A stretch of DNA of 64,000 bases. Source: JBCBKU01 sp038521345. GTDB lineage: Bacteria > Pseudomonadota > Alphaproteobacteria > Rhodobacterales > Rhodobacteraceae. Under the pieces are notes generated by a model. It saw only the letters and a list, made by a program, of their open reading frames with translations, ran no database searches and had not been told where the DNA came from. Both the position numbers and the translations under genes were made by a program. The stretch spans positions 1 to 64,000 of the forward strand of contig JBCBKU010000013.1 of the NCBI GenBank assembly GCA_038521345.1, written 5' to 3'. Shown here one piece after another: positions 8,628-17,091 of the stretch (position 1 is the stretch's first letter; each line of letters starts with the position of its first letter).

Positions 8628-9053
8628 ATGACTAAAAACAATTCCATGCGAAAAAAGAAAAGCCGCAACCTTCTTACCGAGGTGGAACTCGAGTTCATGA
8701 ACGAACTCTGGGGGATCGGGGAGGGCACCGTTCGTGATGTGCTGGCTCAACTGCCAAGCGACCGGAACCTTGCCTATACGTCTGGCGCCACGATCCTGCG
8801 CATCCTTGAAGAAAAGGGCTTCGTCGCAAGTCGGAAGAACGGGAAATCACTCATCTACACGCCGCTTCTGGCGAAAGACCAATATCAAACCCGTTCTCTG
8901 CAAAATCTGTCTCGAACGCTGTTCGATGACACGCCAGCCACCTTGGTGGCACGGTTGGTCGACGACGCGGGACTAACAGAATCCGATCTGGAGGAAATTC
9001 GGGCGCTGGTGGAGAGGAGACTTCAAGATGACGGGAATGAAACCGGCACTTGA
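8628..9053 (+). CDS. BlaI/MecI/CopY-family transcriptional repressor
   Basis: A 141-residue DNA-binding protein. A basic N-terminus (MRKKKSRN) is followed by a winged helix (about residues 18-85: LTEVELEFMNELW, ATILRILEEKGFV) and the C-terminal dimerisation region with the RTLFDD segment that in BlaI and MecI lies near the protease cleavage site. Such repressors bind dyad operators and are inactivated by a partner M56 protease, which is encoded directly after it and overlaps it by 26 bases. It follows glpU by 50 bases on the same strand, so it may be the regulator of the glycerol importer or of an unlinked target. ATG at 8646 is an alternative start. Confidence 0.75.
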   Translation: MTKNNSMRKKKSRNLLTEVELEFMNELWGIGEGTVRDVLAQLPSDRNLAYTSGATILRILEEKGFVASRKNGKSLIYTPLLAKDQYQTRSLQNLSRTLFDDTPATLVARLVDDAGLTESDLEEIRALVERRLQDDGNETGT

Positions 9054-10125
9054 TCTGGTCGTGGACGCCAACGTCGTGTTTTTGTTGGCGTTCTTCATGT
9101 GGTGGACAACCCAAGCAATCGTAAGGCGAACGCGGTTGCGAACGGATTATGCGACGCAGCTTCGCATGTTGCGAACGGTACTTCTGTTCGTCATCCTTAG
9201 CCCGCTCTTGTCTTTTGCGGCCGTCACTGCGTGCCAGGTCTTCTGGCCGAAGGCGCCGATCACCGCCAGCGACCTTGCCGTGGCGGCTTATCTTCGTGGC
9301 GACATCGCGGTTTCCGCGGTTCGGTTCGAAGAGTTGCTGAACACGCGAAACGATCTCTTCAAGATGGTGCTGACGGGCCAGTTGCCATGGCTGACCGGGC
9401 TTTTGGTCATACTGATGTTCGGCTCACTGGCTCTGTTTGTTCAAACCATTTTGGTCATTGGAAAAATCAGCCGTCTCATCGACAACAGCTTTGTCTGGCG
9501 GCGTACGCGAACAACCGATATCCGGTTGTCGGACACGGCGACGATCCCCTTCGCCGCACGTGGGGTGTTTCGCCGCCATGTCGTGATCCCGTCTGCCCTG
9601 CTTGCGCATCCGCGCAAAATGAAAATCGTTCTTGCGCATGAATTCGAGCATCTGCGCCAAGGAGACGTGGAATGGGAGGTGGCGTTCGAATTTCTGCGTC
9701 CGCTTCTGTACTGGAACCCCGTCTATCTTTTGTGGAAACGGTCGTTCGATCAGTTGCGCGAACTCAGCTGCGATCAAGCCGTGATAAGCGCGATGCGCCT
9801 GTCACCTGGCGAATACGCTCGCTTTCTTCTCAGCTTCTGCAAGGGTCAAACATCGCGCACAGCGGTCCCGGTCTTCAACGTAGCCTTTGTGCGGGGCGGA
9901 ACATCCAGTGCGGCGCGCCGGGCGCTGGAAAGCCGCTTTCTCGCTCTTGCCGAACCGCGCCGACGTACCGCAAGTCGGCTGACCTATGCGATGGTTGCCG
10001 CGGTCTTCGCGTTCTCCATCACGCTCTCTGCAGCATCAGTTCGTAATCCGGGGGATTGGAGCCAAGATCGCCTGATGCTTTCCACGATCGTGAACCTCGA
10101 ACGACTCCAAGCACGCGGGTATTGA
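9028..10125 (+). CDS. M56-family membrane metalloprotease, BlaR1-like without sensor domain
   Basis: A 365-residue membrane protein with about four predicted membrane segments (near 10-30, 48-70, 120-145 and 320-340). Between the third and fourth lies the zinc protease core with HEFEH at residues 204-208 and the third ligand region RELSCDQ around 244-250, as in M56 peptidases. BlaR1 carries a large extracellular penicillin-binding sensor after the last membrane segment; here only about 25 residues follow, so the input signal must be different. It overlaps the blaI-like gene and presumably cleaves or releases that repressor. The link to glycerol uptake is inference from gene order. Confidence 0.75.
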   Translation: MTGMKPALDLVVDANVVFLLAFFMWWTTQAIVRRTRLRTDYATQLRMLRTVLLFVILSPLLSFAAVTACQVFWPKAPITASDLAVAAYLRGDIAVSAVRFEELLNTRNDLFKMVLTGQLPWLTGLLVILMFGSLALFVQTILVIGKISRLIDNSFVWRRTRTTDIRLSDTATIPFAARGVFRRHVVIPSALLAHPRKMKIVLAHEFEHLRQGDVEWEVAFEFLRPLLYWNPVYLLWKRSFDQLRELSCDQAVISAMRLSPGEYARFLLSFCKGQTSRTAVPVFNVAFVRGGTSSAARRALESRFLALAEPRRRTASRLTYAMVAAVFAFSITLSAASVRNPGDWSQDRLMLSTIVNLERLQARGY

Positions 10126-10132
10126 CCGTAGC

Positions 10133-11038
10133 CTACTCAGTGCTCGGTCTTATCCCGTCCGCGTCCAGCCTGTAGGCCTTCGGCGCGCATCCAATGGTTT
10201 TCTTGAAGGTCCGGCTGAAAAAGGCCGGATCTCGAAACCCCGCCTTGTGCGCGACTTCTGAAACCGAAAGGCGTGTGTATTCCAGCAGACGTTTCGCTTC
10301 GAGAACGCGGCGCTGACGGACCAAGGCATTGGGTGGGGACCCTAGAACCGACCGGCATATCCGGGTCAGGTGCGGTCCCGATACTCCCACCTGTCGCGCA
10401 TAAATCTCGACGGACCAGTCCTTGTCGAAATTGGCCTCGAGCAATCGGCAGAACAGTTCGGCCTGTTCCTCGTGACGGGTCATTGGATCGGGCATCGTCC
10501 GATATCCTAGTGGCCGCTGCAAATGCAGATCAGCCGCAATATAGGTCACCACGAGCTGTGACAGGCCAGACAAGAGGCCCGAACGCTCAGCCCCAATTCC
10601 ATGATAAGCTTGGTCGAGTTGGGCCACCAAAGCCGCCACCGTATCAAAGTGCGCCGCTTGCCCGCGCGATAAGATACCGCCACCGCGGACCCGCAAGTCT
10701 TCGATGCGGTCAAGAGTCCCGTCCGGTTGCTCGTCCACACGCAGGCTCAGAACATCCCCGACCACATTCTCGGAAAACCGGAAACCATGGGCGATGCCCG
10801 GCGGCACCACGAGGATCATGGGCTCATCGCTGGTCAGCTCGAGATCCCCCATGCGGACGAACACACCCGAGGACCGGAACAGAAAGACCTGAGCCAGAGC
10901 AGCATGCCGATGAAGTCGAATCGTCCAATCATGCTTGCTGCTGCGCTCGTGGATGGGTTCATGGTGCACTGGGTCGCTATAGCGACCCGCTAAAAGCTCA
11001 CCATACAATTCGTAGCTGGGAATCGTTTTCTGGAGCAT
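10133..11038 (-). CDS. pobR: AraC-family regulator, PobR-like
   Basis: A 301-residue regulator with an N-terminal cupin-type effector domain (about residues 1-170) and a C-terminal AraC DNA-binding domain with two helix-turn-helix units (about 205-300; VEIYARQVGVSGPHLTRI and VSEVAHKAGFRDPAFFSRTF). It is transcribed divergently from a TRAP transporter and pobA, the arrangement usual for PobR-type activators that respond to 4-hydroxybenzoate. The shared 135-base region holds a direct repeat suited to an AraC dimer. Its effector is inferred only from the neighbouring pobA. It ends 7 bases from the convergent M56 gene. Confidence 0.75.
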   Translation of the reverse strand: MLQKTIPSYELYGELLAGRYSDPVHHEPIHERSSKHDWTIRLHRHAALAQVFLFRSSGVFVRMGDLELTSDEPMILVVPPGIAHGFRFSENVVGDVLSLRVDEQPDGTLDRIEDLRVRGGGILSRGQAAHFDTVAALVAQLDQAYHGIGAERSGLLSGLSQLVVTYIAADLHLQRPLGYRTMPDPMTRHEEQAELFCRLLEANFDKDWSVEIYARQVGVSGPHLTRICRSVLGSPPNALVRQRRVLEAKRLLEYTRLSVSEVAHKAGFRDPAFFSRTFKKTIGCAPKAYRLDADGIRPSTE

Positions 11039-11075
11039 CCAACACCTGTCATTAATTCATGCCAATGATCCGGTT

Positions 11076-11104
11076 TCTGATCGAAGAATCCTAAACTCTG
11101 ATCG
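11076..11104 (+). promoter_or_regulatory. direct-repeat half-sites for an AraC-type activator
   Basis: The octamer TCTGATCG occurs at 11076-11083 and again at 11097-11104, start to start exactly 21 bp (two helical turns). Direct-repeat half-sites at this spacing are how AraC proteins bind next to the promoters they activate. The pair lies between the pobR-like gene and the TRAP/pobA operon, about 70 bases before the TRAP start codon. Confidence 0.4.
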
Positions 11105-11173
11105 GACTGTCCATTCTTTCGCGGGCATGTGACGTTACCAATCGAAAGAGTCTGCAGTTCCAGGGAGGAAACC

Positions 11174-12211
11174 ATGACAAAGTTCACGCAATCCGTTGCA
11201 GGCGCAGCCACGGCCCTGTCGTCGCTGTTGGCGTCCACGGCTGTTTCTGCTCAAGAATTCACCTTCTCGATTCACCATTTCCTCAGTCCAAGGGCGCCGG
11301 CCCAAACCGTCCTGATCGAGCCCTGGGTTGAGGCCATCGAGGCCGCATCCGACGGGCGCATCCAGTTCGAGATCTTTCCTGCCATGTCCCTGGGTGGCGC
11401 TCCGCCAGAGCTTTATGGACAGGTCCGCGACGGCGTGGCAGATCTTGTCTGGACATTGCCGGGCTACACGCCGGGAACCTTTCCACGGACAGAGGTATTT
11501 GAACTGCCGACCGTCCATGGCGGCGATGCGCGCGCGACCAACATGGCAATCCAGGACCTGATGGGCGATCTTGCCGCCGACTTCGAGGATGTCCAACCGA
11601 TCCTTGTGCATGTTCACACGGGAAATGCGCTGCATCTTGCAAGTGGAAGCGTGGACACGCTTGCCGATTTCGACGGTCTCAAGGTGCGCAGTCCTTCGCG
11701 TACCGGCGCTTGGATGCTTGAAGCCCTCGGGGCCGAGCCGGTTGGCATGCCTGTTCCGGCTCTGCCGCAGGCTCTGTCCAAGAACACCGTCGATGCGGGT
11801 CTCGTCCCGTTTGAAGTTGCGATCCCCCTTGGCCTCGCAGAACTGACGTCGGCCTCAGTGGAACTGGACGGCGGTGCGCGGTTTGGCACATCCACGTTTC
11901 TCTTCGCGATGAACAAGGATAGCTACAATTCGTTGCCCGACGACCTCAAGCAGGTGATCGACGATCACTCAGGCGCCGCATTGGCGGCCGATATGGGGAC
12001 GGCGTGGAACAATATCGAACCCGTCGGCAGGAAGATGGCAATGGATGCCGGCAACGACGTATCAGTGCTTTCCCCGGAAGCGAGCGCGGAATTCGCCACC
12101 CCATTCGAGGCCGTGGCCCAACGCTGGGTCAAGGAAACGACAGGTAACGGTATCGATGGCGCGGCCTTGCTTGAGAAAGCTCAGGCCGCTGTCGCCAGCC
12201 ACGCCGAGTAA
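11174..12211 (+). CDS. TRAP transporter substrate-binding protein (DctP family)
   Basis: A 345-residue periplasmic binding protein with a signal peptide (MTKFTQSVAGAATALSSLLA..., cleavage near VSAQE). The DctP/TRAP family features are visible: an early segment on the assembled binding site, a conserved Arg in KVRSPSRTG (about residue 178) where carboxylates are usually bound, and the PVPALPQAL region. The substrate is most likely an aromatic carboxylate, 4-hydroxybenzoate, because the operon ends in pobA and starts opposite a PobR-like regulator. GGGAGGAAACC in front of the ATG fixes the start at 11174 rather than at the longer frame. Confidence 0.8.
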   Translation: MTKFTQSVAGAATALSSLLASTAVSAQEFTFSIHHFLSPRAPAQTVLIEPWVEAIEAASDGRIQFEIFPAMSLGGAPPELYGQVRDGVADLVWTLPGYTPGTFPRTEVFELPTVHGGDARATNMAIQDLMGDLAADFEDVQPILVHVHTGNALHLASGSVDTLADFDGLKVRSPSRTGAWMLEALGAEPVGMPVPALPQALSKNTVDAGLVPFEVAIPLGLAELTSASVELDGGARFGTSTFLFAMNKDSYNSLPDDLKQVIDDHSGAALAADMGTAWNNIEPVGRKMAMDAGNDVSVLSPEASAEFATPFEAVAQRWVKETTGNGIDGAALLEKAQAAVASHAE

Positions 12212-12228
12212 ACGCCGGATCAGCGCGC

Positions 12229-12741
12229 ATGTCGTTCAAAGCCACGTTCGCACGCGTCATCGACGCTTGGGCGCTTTTTGGTGGCGCGCTGATCCTTATC
12301 ATTGTCGGAGCGACGGCAATCAACGCGGCAGGCTTCACCGCCAACACTCTGGCACGGCTCTGGGGTGGCTCCGTCCCCGGGCTGCCGGGGTATGAGGACG
12401 CCGTCACCCTTCTGGTCGGGGTCGCGGCCCTTGCCATGTTCCCGTACTGCCAGCTCCATGGCGGCCACGCTGCTGTGGATGTCTTCATGCAGAAGGCGCC
12501 CGCTTGGGCAAACCGTGCAATCACCGGGGTCTCAGCTGTCGCAATGGCGGCCCTCGCGATGACGATGGCAGTGATGCTGGTCCATGGAACGCTCCAAACG
12601 CGCGCCGACAACGTCGAAACGGCAGTTCTCGGCTGGCCGGTCTGGGCCTTCATGTGGACAGCAGTCGTTTCCTGCCTCCTCTGGGCGGGGGCAGCACTTA
12701 TGCCTCTTGTCGCCACGGATGGCGCCGGCGATGGAACGTGA
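12229..12741 (+). CDS. TRAP transporter small permease (DctQ family)
   Basis: A 170-residue protein with four predicted membrane segments (about residues 15-35, 60-80, 98-120 and 138-160), the standard DctQ topology. It joins the binding protein to the large permease of the sodium-coupled TRAP carrier. It starts 17 bases after the binding-protein gene and its 3' end overlaps the large-permease start by 11 bases. Confidence 0.8.
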   Translation: MSFKATFARVIDAWALFGGALILIIVGATAINAAGFTANTLARLWGGSVPGLPGYEDAVTLLVGVAALAMFPYCQLHGGHAAVDVFMQKAPAWANRAITGVSAVAMAALAMTMAVMLVHGTLQTRADNVETAVLGWPVWAFMWTAVVSCLLWAGAALMPLVATDGAGDGT

Positions 12742-14113
12742 ACTGATCGGGGTCTTTGGCCTCGTCGCGCTCTTTCTTCTGATTATGCTGCGGATTCCCG
12801 TGGCTTTTGCCATGCTGCTTACCGGGGTGGCCGGCACATGGGTTCTGAGCCTCGCCTCCCCGTTCATCAAGTTCGGGCCCTACCTTCTCCAGTTCAAAAC
12901 CGCCCTCTGGAACAGCGTTGCGAACTATGACCTCTCGGTCGTGCCGTTGTTTGTTCTGATGGGATTTCTTGCCGCGGAAACCGGTCTCAGTCGTGACCTG
13001 TTCCAAGGTCTTAGCGCGCTGACACGCCGGATTAAGGGCGGCGTTGCGATGGCCACGATACTTGCCTGCGCGGGATTTGGGGCCGTCAGCGGGTCGTCGA
13101 TCGCAACAGCGTCGACCATGAGCCGTGTGGCGCTGCCGGAACTCCGTCGGCTTAACTACAACGAAGGCCTCTCGACCGGTGTTCTCGCGGCTGGCGGGAC
13201 GCTTGGGATCCTGATCCCACCATCGGTTGCGCTCGTGATCTACGCCATCGTCGTCGAGGCTTCCATCATCGACATGTTCCAGGCAGCGATCATTCCCGGA
13301 CTGATCGCGGTGGCCTTCTTCCTGATCGTGATCCGCGTCAGAATTGCCCGAAACCCGACTTTGGCTCCAGAACCCGCGCCCATGAACGATACGGACATCC
13401 GCCACGCTATCCGGCGCTTGGTTCCAGTGGCCGTCATCTTTGGATCCATCATTCTGGGTCTTGGGATGGGCTTTTTTACGCCGACACCCGCCGCCGCCGT
13501 CGGCGTTTTTCTGATCCTGGTCTACGGTCTCGGACTACGCGCCGTGTCGGAAGACGGCCTCACCTGGCCGCGCCTCAGGAACGCGCTGTTGGCCACGGCC
13601 AAAACGGCTTCGATGATCTACTTCATTCTCTTTGCCGCAGACATTCTGAAAGGCTTCTTCGCCCGCACCAATCTGCCCGCGGCCCTTAGCGACTGGGCCT
13701 CGGCCGCGTCACTCGACCCCTACATGATCCTGATCGCGATGCTCGTGATCCTGATTGTGCTGGGCTGCTTCATGGAAAGCCTTTCGATGATCCTCGTCAT
13801 CGTGCCGTTCTTCTGGCCGGTTCTGATCCAACTGAACGGCGGCGATTTCGTCAGTCCCGAAGACGCGGCCTTCGGCATGTCGACAAGTGATCTGAGGATT
13901 TGGTTCGGCATCCTCGCGCTGATCGTTGTTGAGTTGGGGCTGATCACACCGCCGGTCGGTCTGAACGTGTTCGTCATCAAATCCTTCTCGCCGATGACCA
14001 ACATAGCCACAATCTTTCGCGGTGTTGCTCCCTTCTTCGCCATCGAGCTTGTCCGCGTCGGGGTCTTGGTCCTCATGCCCGGTCTCGCGCTCTATCTCAC
14101 ACGAGTCCTCTGA
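12731..14113 (+). CDS. TRAP transporter large permease (DctM family)
   Basis: A 460-residue, very hydrophobic protein with the DctM signature stretches, including GFGAVSGSSIATASTM and the LGILIPPSV loop. It is the ion-driven translocation channel. The start was placed at 12731 (MERELIGVF); an in-frame ATG at 12719 would add only four residues. pobA follows after 10 bases, so uptake and first-step oxidation of the substrate are made from one message. Confidence 0.8.
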   Translation: MERELIGVFGLVALFLLIMLRIPVAFAMLLTGVAGTWVLSLASPFIKFGPYLLQFKTALWNSVANYDLSVVPLFVLMGFLAAETGLSRDLFQGLSALTRRIKGGVAMATILACAGFGAVSGSSIATASTMSRVALPELRRLNYNEGLSTGVLAAGGTLGILIPPSVALVIYAIVVEASIIDMFQAAIIPGLIAVAFFLIVIRVRIARNPTLAPEPAPMNDTDIRHAIRRLVPVAVIFGSIILGLGMGFFTPTPAAAVGVFLILVYGLGLRAVSEDGLTWPRLRNALLATAKTASMIYFILFAADILKGFFARTNLPAALSDWASAASLDPYMILIAMLVILIVLGCFMESLSMILVIVPFFWPVLIQLNGGDFVSPEDAAFGMSTSDLRIWFGILALIVVELGLITPPVGLNVFVIKSFSPMTNIATIFRGVAPFFAIELVRVGVLVLMPGLALYLTRVL

Positions 14114-14123
14114 GGAGCCTGCC

Positions 14124-15308
14124 ATGACCTCCGTTGTTCAAACACAGGTCTGTATCATCGGCGCCGGGCCAAGCGGCCTGCTCCTTGCCCAATTTCTTGC
14201 CAAGGCGGGCATCGACACCGTCGTCATCGACCGGCGCAGTCAGACGTATATCGAGGGGCGCATCAGGGCGGGTGTGCTTGAGCAGGGGAGTGTTGATGCC
14301 CTGCAAGAGGCGGGTGTCGCTGAACGACTGCACAACGAGGGTCTGCGCCATGACGGGTTCGATCTTGCCTTTGACGGCGACCGGCATCGCATCGATCTGA
14401 AAGCCCTGACCGGCAAATCGGTCACCGTTTACGGCCAGACCGAAGTGACGAAGGACCTGTTTGCCTCTCGCATTGACGACGGACAGGTCTTCTTTCTCGA
14501 CGTCGAAGATGTGGCGCCCACCGATCTCAAAGGTGAGCGATCCCGAGTGGAGTTCCGACACAACGGAGCAGACATCGCCGTCGAGTGCGACTTCGTCGCC
14601 GGTTGCGACGGGTTCCACGGCGTTTCGCGCTCGTGCATTCCGACGGATATCCTGCAAACGTTCGAACGGGTCTATCCCTTCGGATGGCTTGGCGTGATGG
14701 TCGAGAAACCACCGGTGAGCCACGAACTCATCTACGCAAATCACCAACGCGGCTTCGCTCTTGCCTCAATGCGCTCGGAAAGGCGCAGCCGATACTATCT
14801 TCAGTGCAGCGTGGACGAGGATCTGGCCGAGTGGTCGGACACCCGGTTCTGGGACGAATTGGCGTTGCGTCTTGGCCCCGAGGCCGCGGCCAACCTCCAG
14901 ACCGGAGAGGCCTTCGAGAAATCGATCGCGCCATTGCGATCCTTCGTGGCAGAACCGATGCGCTACGGGAACCTGTTCCTTGCAGGAGATGCGGCGCATA
15001 TCGTGCCGCCCACGGGCGCAAAGGGCTTGAACCTCGCGATCGCAGACGTCCGCCTTTTGTCGCGCGCGCTCATTGCGCACTTCACGCACGGAGACGACCG
15101 GCATCTCGATACCTACTCTGAAACGGCGCTGGCACGAATCTGGAAGGTCGAACGATTCTCGTGGCAGCTCTCGATGCTGATGCACCAGTTTCCCGAGAAC
15201 TCGCCCTTTGAGAAACGGATGCAACGGGCCGAGTTTGACTATCTCGCCACGTCAGAGGCTGCGTCGCGATCCATCGCGGAGAACTATGTGGGTCTGCCGC
15301 TGGCATAG
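14124..15308 (+). CDS. pobA: 4-hydroxybenzoate 3-monooxygenase
   Basis: A 394-residue FAD-dependent hydroxylase, the same length as classical p-hydroxybenzoate hydroxylase. It converts 4-hydroxybenzoate, NADPH and O2 to protocatechuate in the cytoplasm, feeding the beta-ketoadipate pathway. Visible motifs: the FAD dinucleotide fold GAGPSG (residues 13-18), the DG motif GCDGFHGVSR near 160 and the GD motif LAGDAAHIVPPTG near 290. TGAGGAGCC gives a Shine-Dalgarno. No protocatechuate dioxygenase genes are in the window, so the rest of the pathway must be elsewhere. It is the last gene of the TRAP operon. Confidence 0.92.
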   Translation: MTSVVQTQVCIIGAGPSGLLLAQFLAKAGIDTVVIDRRSQTYIEGRIRAGVLEQGSVDALQEAGVAERLHNEGLRHDGFDLAFDGDRHRIDLKALTGKSVTVYGQTEVTKDLFASRIDDGQVFFLDVEDVAPTDLKGERSRVEFRHNGADIAVECDFVAGCDGFHGVSRSCIPTDILQTFERVYPFGWLGVMVEKPPVSHELIYANHQRGFALASMRSERRSRYYLQCSVDEDLAEWSDTRFWDELALRLGPEAAANLQTGEAFEKSIAPLRSFVAEPMRYGNLFLAGDAAHIVPPTGAKGLNLAIADVRLLSRALIAHFTHGDDRHLDTYSETALARIWKVERFSWQLSMLMHQFPENSPFEKRMQRAEFDYLATSEAASRSIAENYVGLPLA

Positions 15309-15341
15309 ACTGTTCAGGCGCCCAACCCACAGGTCCGCACA

Positions 15342-15460
15342 CCACACGATCCAGTGTGGATCGAAGTTGCCCATGGACTCGCCCCCACGGTGCTGCAACC
15401 GTAAAGGAGCAACTACAATCAGCCCGGCGGAGCGGCGCTTCTGGGTGCCGCCTCATCGGG
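15342..15460 (+). ncRNA. structured 5' leader of unknown class before the Rieske gene pair
   Basis: The 172-base gap after pobA can fold into three elements: a perfect 6-bp hairpin (15342-15347 with 15354-15359), a bulged hairpin TGCT...AGCA (15391-15411) closed by CC/GG, and a larger GC-rich element in which CCCG (15423-15426) pairs with CGGG (15457-15460) around GGCGG/CCGCC or GCGGC/GCCGC alternatives. GTTGC at 15366-15370 can pair with either of two GCAAC copies (15395-15399 or 15409-15413), which would make exclusive folds. I could not match it to a known riboswitch: it lacks the TPP, glycine, SAM and complete cobalamin cores. The first hairpin could instead simply end the pobA message. 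Confidence 0.35.
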
Positions 15461-15480
15461 TCGGAAAGGCATGAAGCGAA

Positions 15481-17091
15481 GTGATTAAACATCCCATTGC
15501 GATCTTCAGTGAACTCCCGGATCGCACTCCCCGTTATGCGCTGGTGGCAGAGGTCGACCTTGTGGTGGTGCGTTTCGACGACGAGGTGGCCGTCTACTAC
15601 GGCCGCTGCCTGCATCGGGGCGCACTCTTGTCGGACGGCCATGTGCGCGGCCGAAACCTGATCTGCAGCCTTCACAACTGGGACTACAGGCTCGACACCG
15701 GGGTTTCGGAATATGCCAATGAAGAGAAGCTTCCGAAATTCACATCTTGGATTGATGGCGACGACGTCTGCGTCGACGAAGATGAAGTCGCGGCATGGGG
15801 CCAAGACAACCCCCAGCCTTTCAACCGTGACGCCTATCTGGGGCTCTATGCGGACACCTCGCACGGCACCGCAGAAGAACCCTATAACGGCCTGATCCAG
15901 CAGTATGCCCGCGACGGCTTGTCGAAGACCGGGCATCACGGTGTTGTGGAATCGATGGGCGTTCCACGCGATGAACTCCCGTCTTGGGATGATCTGCAAA
16001 TCCTGACCGCGCAGCTTCAGACCGCCCCCCTTCTTGACGAAGACCCAGTCGGGACGGACGTCGTCATCGGTCCGAATGCACAGAAGCCGCTGCGGCTCAA
16101 CATACCCCTCTTTGTGTCCGACATGTCGTTCGGCGCTCTCTCCGAACCCGCGAAAGTGGCGCTGGCGCGCGGCGCCGAACTGGCCGGAACCGGGATCTGT
16201 TCGGGCGAAGGCGGCATGCTGCCCGAGGAGCAGGCGGCGAACAGCCGGTACTTCTACGAATTGGCATCGGCGCGCTTCGGCTTCTCATGGGAGAAACTCA
16301 GCGATGTCCAAGCCTTCCACTTCAAAGGTGGGCAAGGCGCAAAGACTGGGACAGGCGGGCACCTTCCGGGGGTCAAGAACAAGGGCAAGATCGCCGAGGT
16401 GCGCGGCATCGCCGAGGGAGAAGATGCGATTTCGCCGCCCCGGTTCCCGGATTGGACAGAACCTTCCCAGATCAGGGACTTCGCCGACGAAGTTCGCGAC
16501 CGAACAGGCGGAATCCCGATTGGTTACAAGTTGTCGGCCCAGCATATCGAAAAGGATATTGACGCCGCGCTCGAGGTGGGCGTCGACTACATCATCCTGG
16601 ATGGTCGCGGCGGCGGGACCGGTGCGGCGCCCATTCTCTTTCGCGACAATATCAGCGTTCCCACCATTCCGGCACTGGCGCGGGCTCGCCGCCATCTTGA
16701 CGTGCTTGACCGGCGGGACGTGACACTGGTGATCACCGGAGGTCTTCGGAAACCCGCAGATTTCGTCAAGGCCATGGCTCTTGGTGCTGATGCGATCGCG
16801 CTCTCGAATTCAGCCATGCAGGCGATTGGCTGCCTCGCCATGCGCGCCTGCCACACGAACAGTTGTCCGGTTGGGATTGCCACGCAGAAACCGCATCTGG
16901 TCAACCGCCTTGTGGTCGAGAAGTCGGCCCGCCAGCTTGCAAACTTCTTCGAGGCCTCGGTCGAACTGATGCAGGTGATGGCCCGTGCCTGTGGCCATGG
17001 CCACCTGTCGCATTTCGACGCGAGTGACCTGACCACGTGGAAACGAGAAATGGCCGACCTTTCGGGCGTGGCCTATGGAGGTGTGTCATGA
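15481..17091 (+). CDS. Rieske [2Fe-2S] domain fused to glutamate-synthase-like FMN domain
   Basis: A 536-residue fusion. Residues 1-110 form a Rieske domain with ligands C43-L-H45 and C62-S-L-H65. The rest (about 150-530) resembles the central FMN domain of glutamate synthase (phosphate-binding GGGTGAAP), including the [3Fe-4S] pattern C-x5-C-x4-C in CLAMRACHTNSC near residue 460. The glutaminase domain of GltB is absent, so it is not an ordinary GOGAT; it may move electrons between an iron-sulfur partner and FMN-bound chemistry. The only workable start is GTG at 15481, since an in-frame stop lies three codons upstream. The next gene begins inside its stop codon and also carries a Rieske domain. 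Substrate unknown. Confidence 0.75.
   Translation: MIKHPIAIFSELPDRTPRYALVAEVDLVVVRFDDEVAVYYGRCLHRGALLSDGHVRGRNLICSLHNWDYRLDTGVSEYANEEKLPKFTSWIDGDDVCVDEDEVAAWGQDNPQPFNRDAYLGLYADTSHGTAEEPYNGLIQQYARDGLSKTGHHGVVESMGVPRDELPSWDDLQILTAQLQTAPLLDEDPVGTDVVIGPNAQKPLRLNIPLFVSDMSFGALSEPAKVALARGAELAGTGICSGEGGMLPEEQAANSRYFYELASARFGFSWEKLSDVQAFHFKGGQGAKTGTGGHLPGVKNKGKIAEVRGIAEGEDAISPPRFPDWTEPSQIRDFADEVRDRTGGIPIGYKLSAQHIEKDIDAALEVGVDYIILDGRGGGTGAAPILFRDNISVPTIPALARARRHLDVLDRRDVTLVITGGLRKPADFVKAMALGADAIALSNSAMQAIGCLAMRACHTNSCPVGIATQKPHLVNRLVVEKSARQLANFFEASVELMQVMARACGHGHLSHFDASDLTTWKREMADLSGVAYGGVS

Noticed and set aside
15309..15480. Identification of the leader as a cobalamin or TPP riboswitch
   Set aside because: A GCCCCC...GCAACCGTAA stretch recalls the cobalamin core, but the order of conserved boxes and the total length do not fit; the TPP box CTGAGA is absent.
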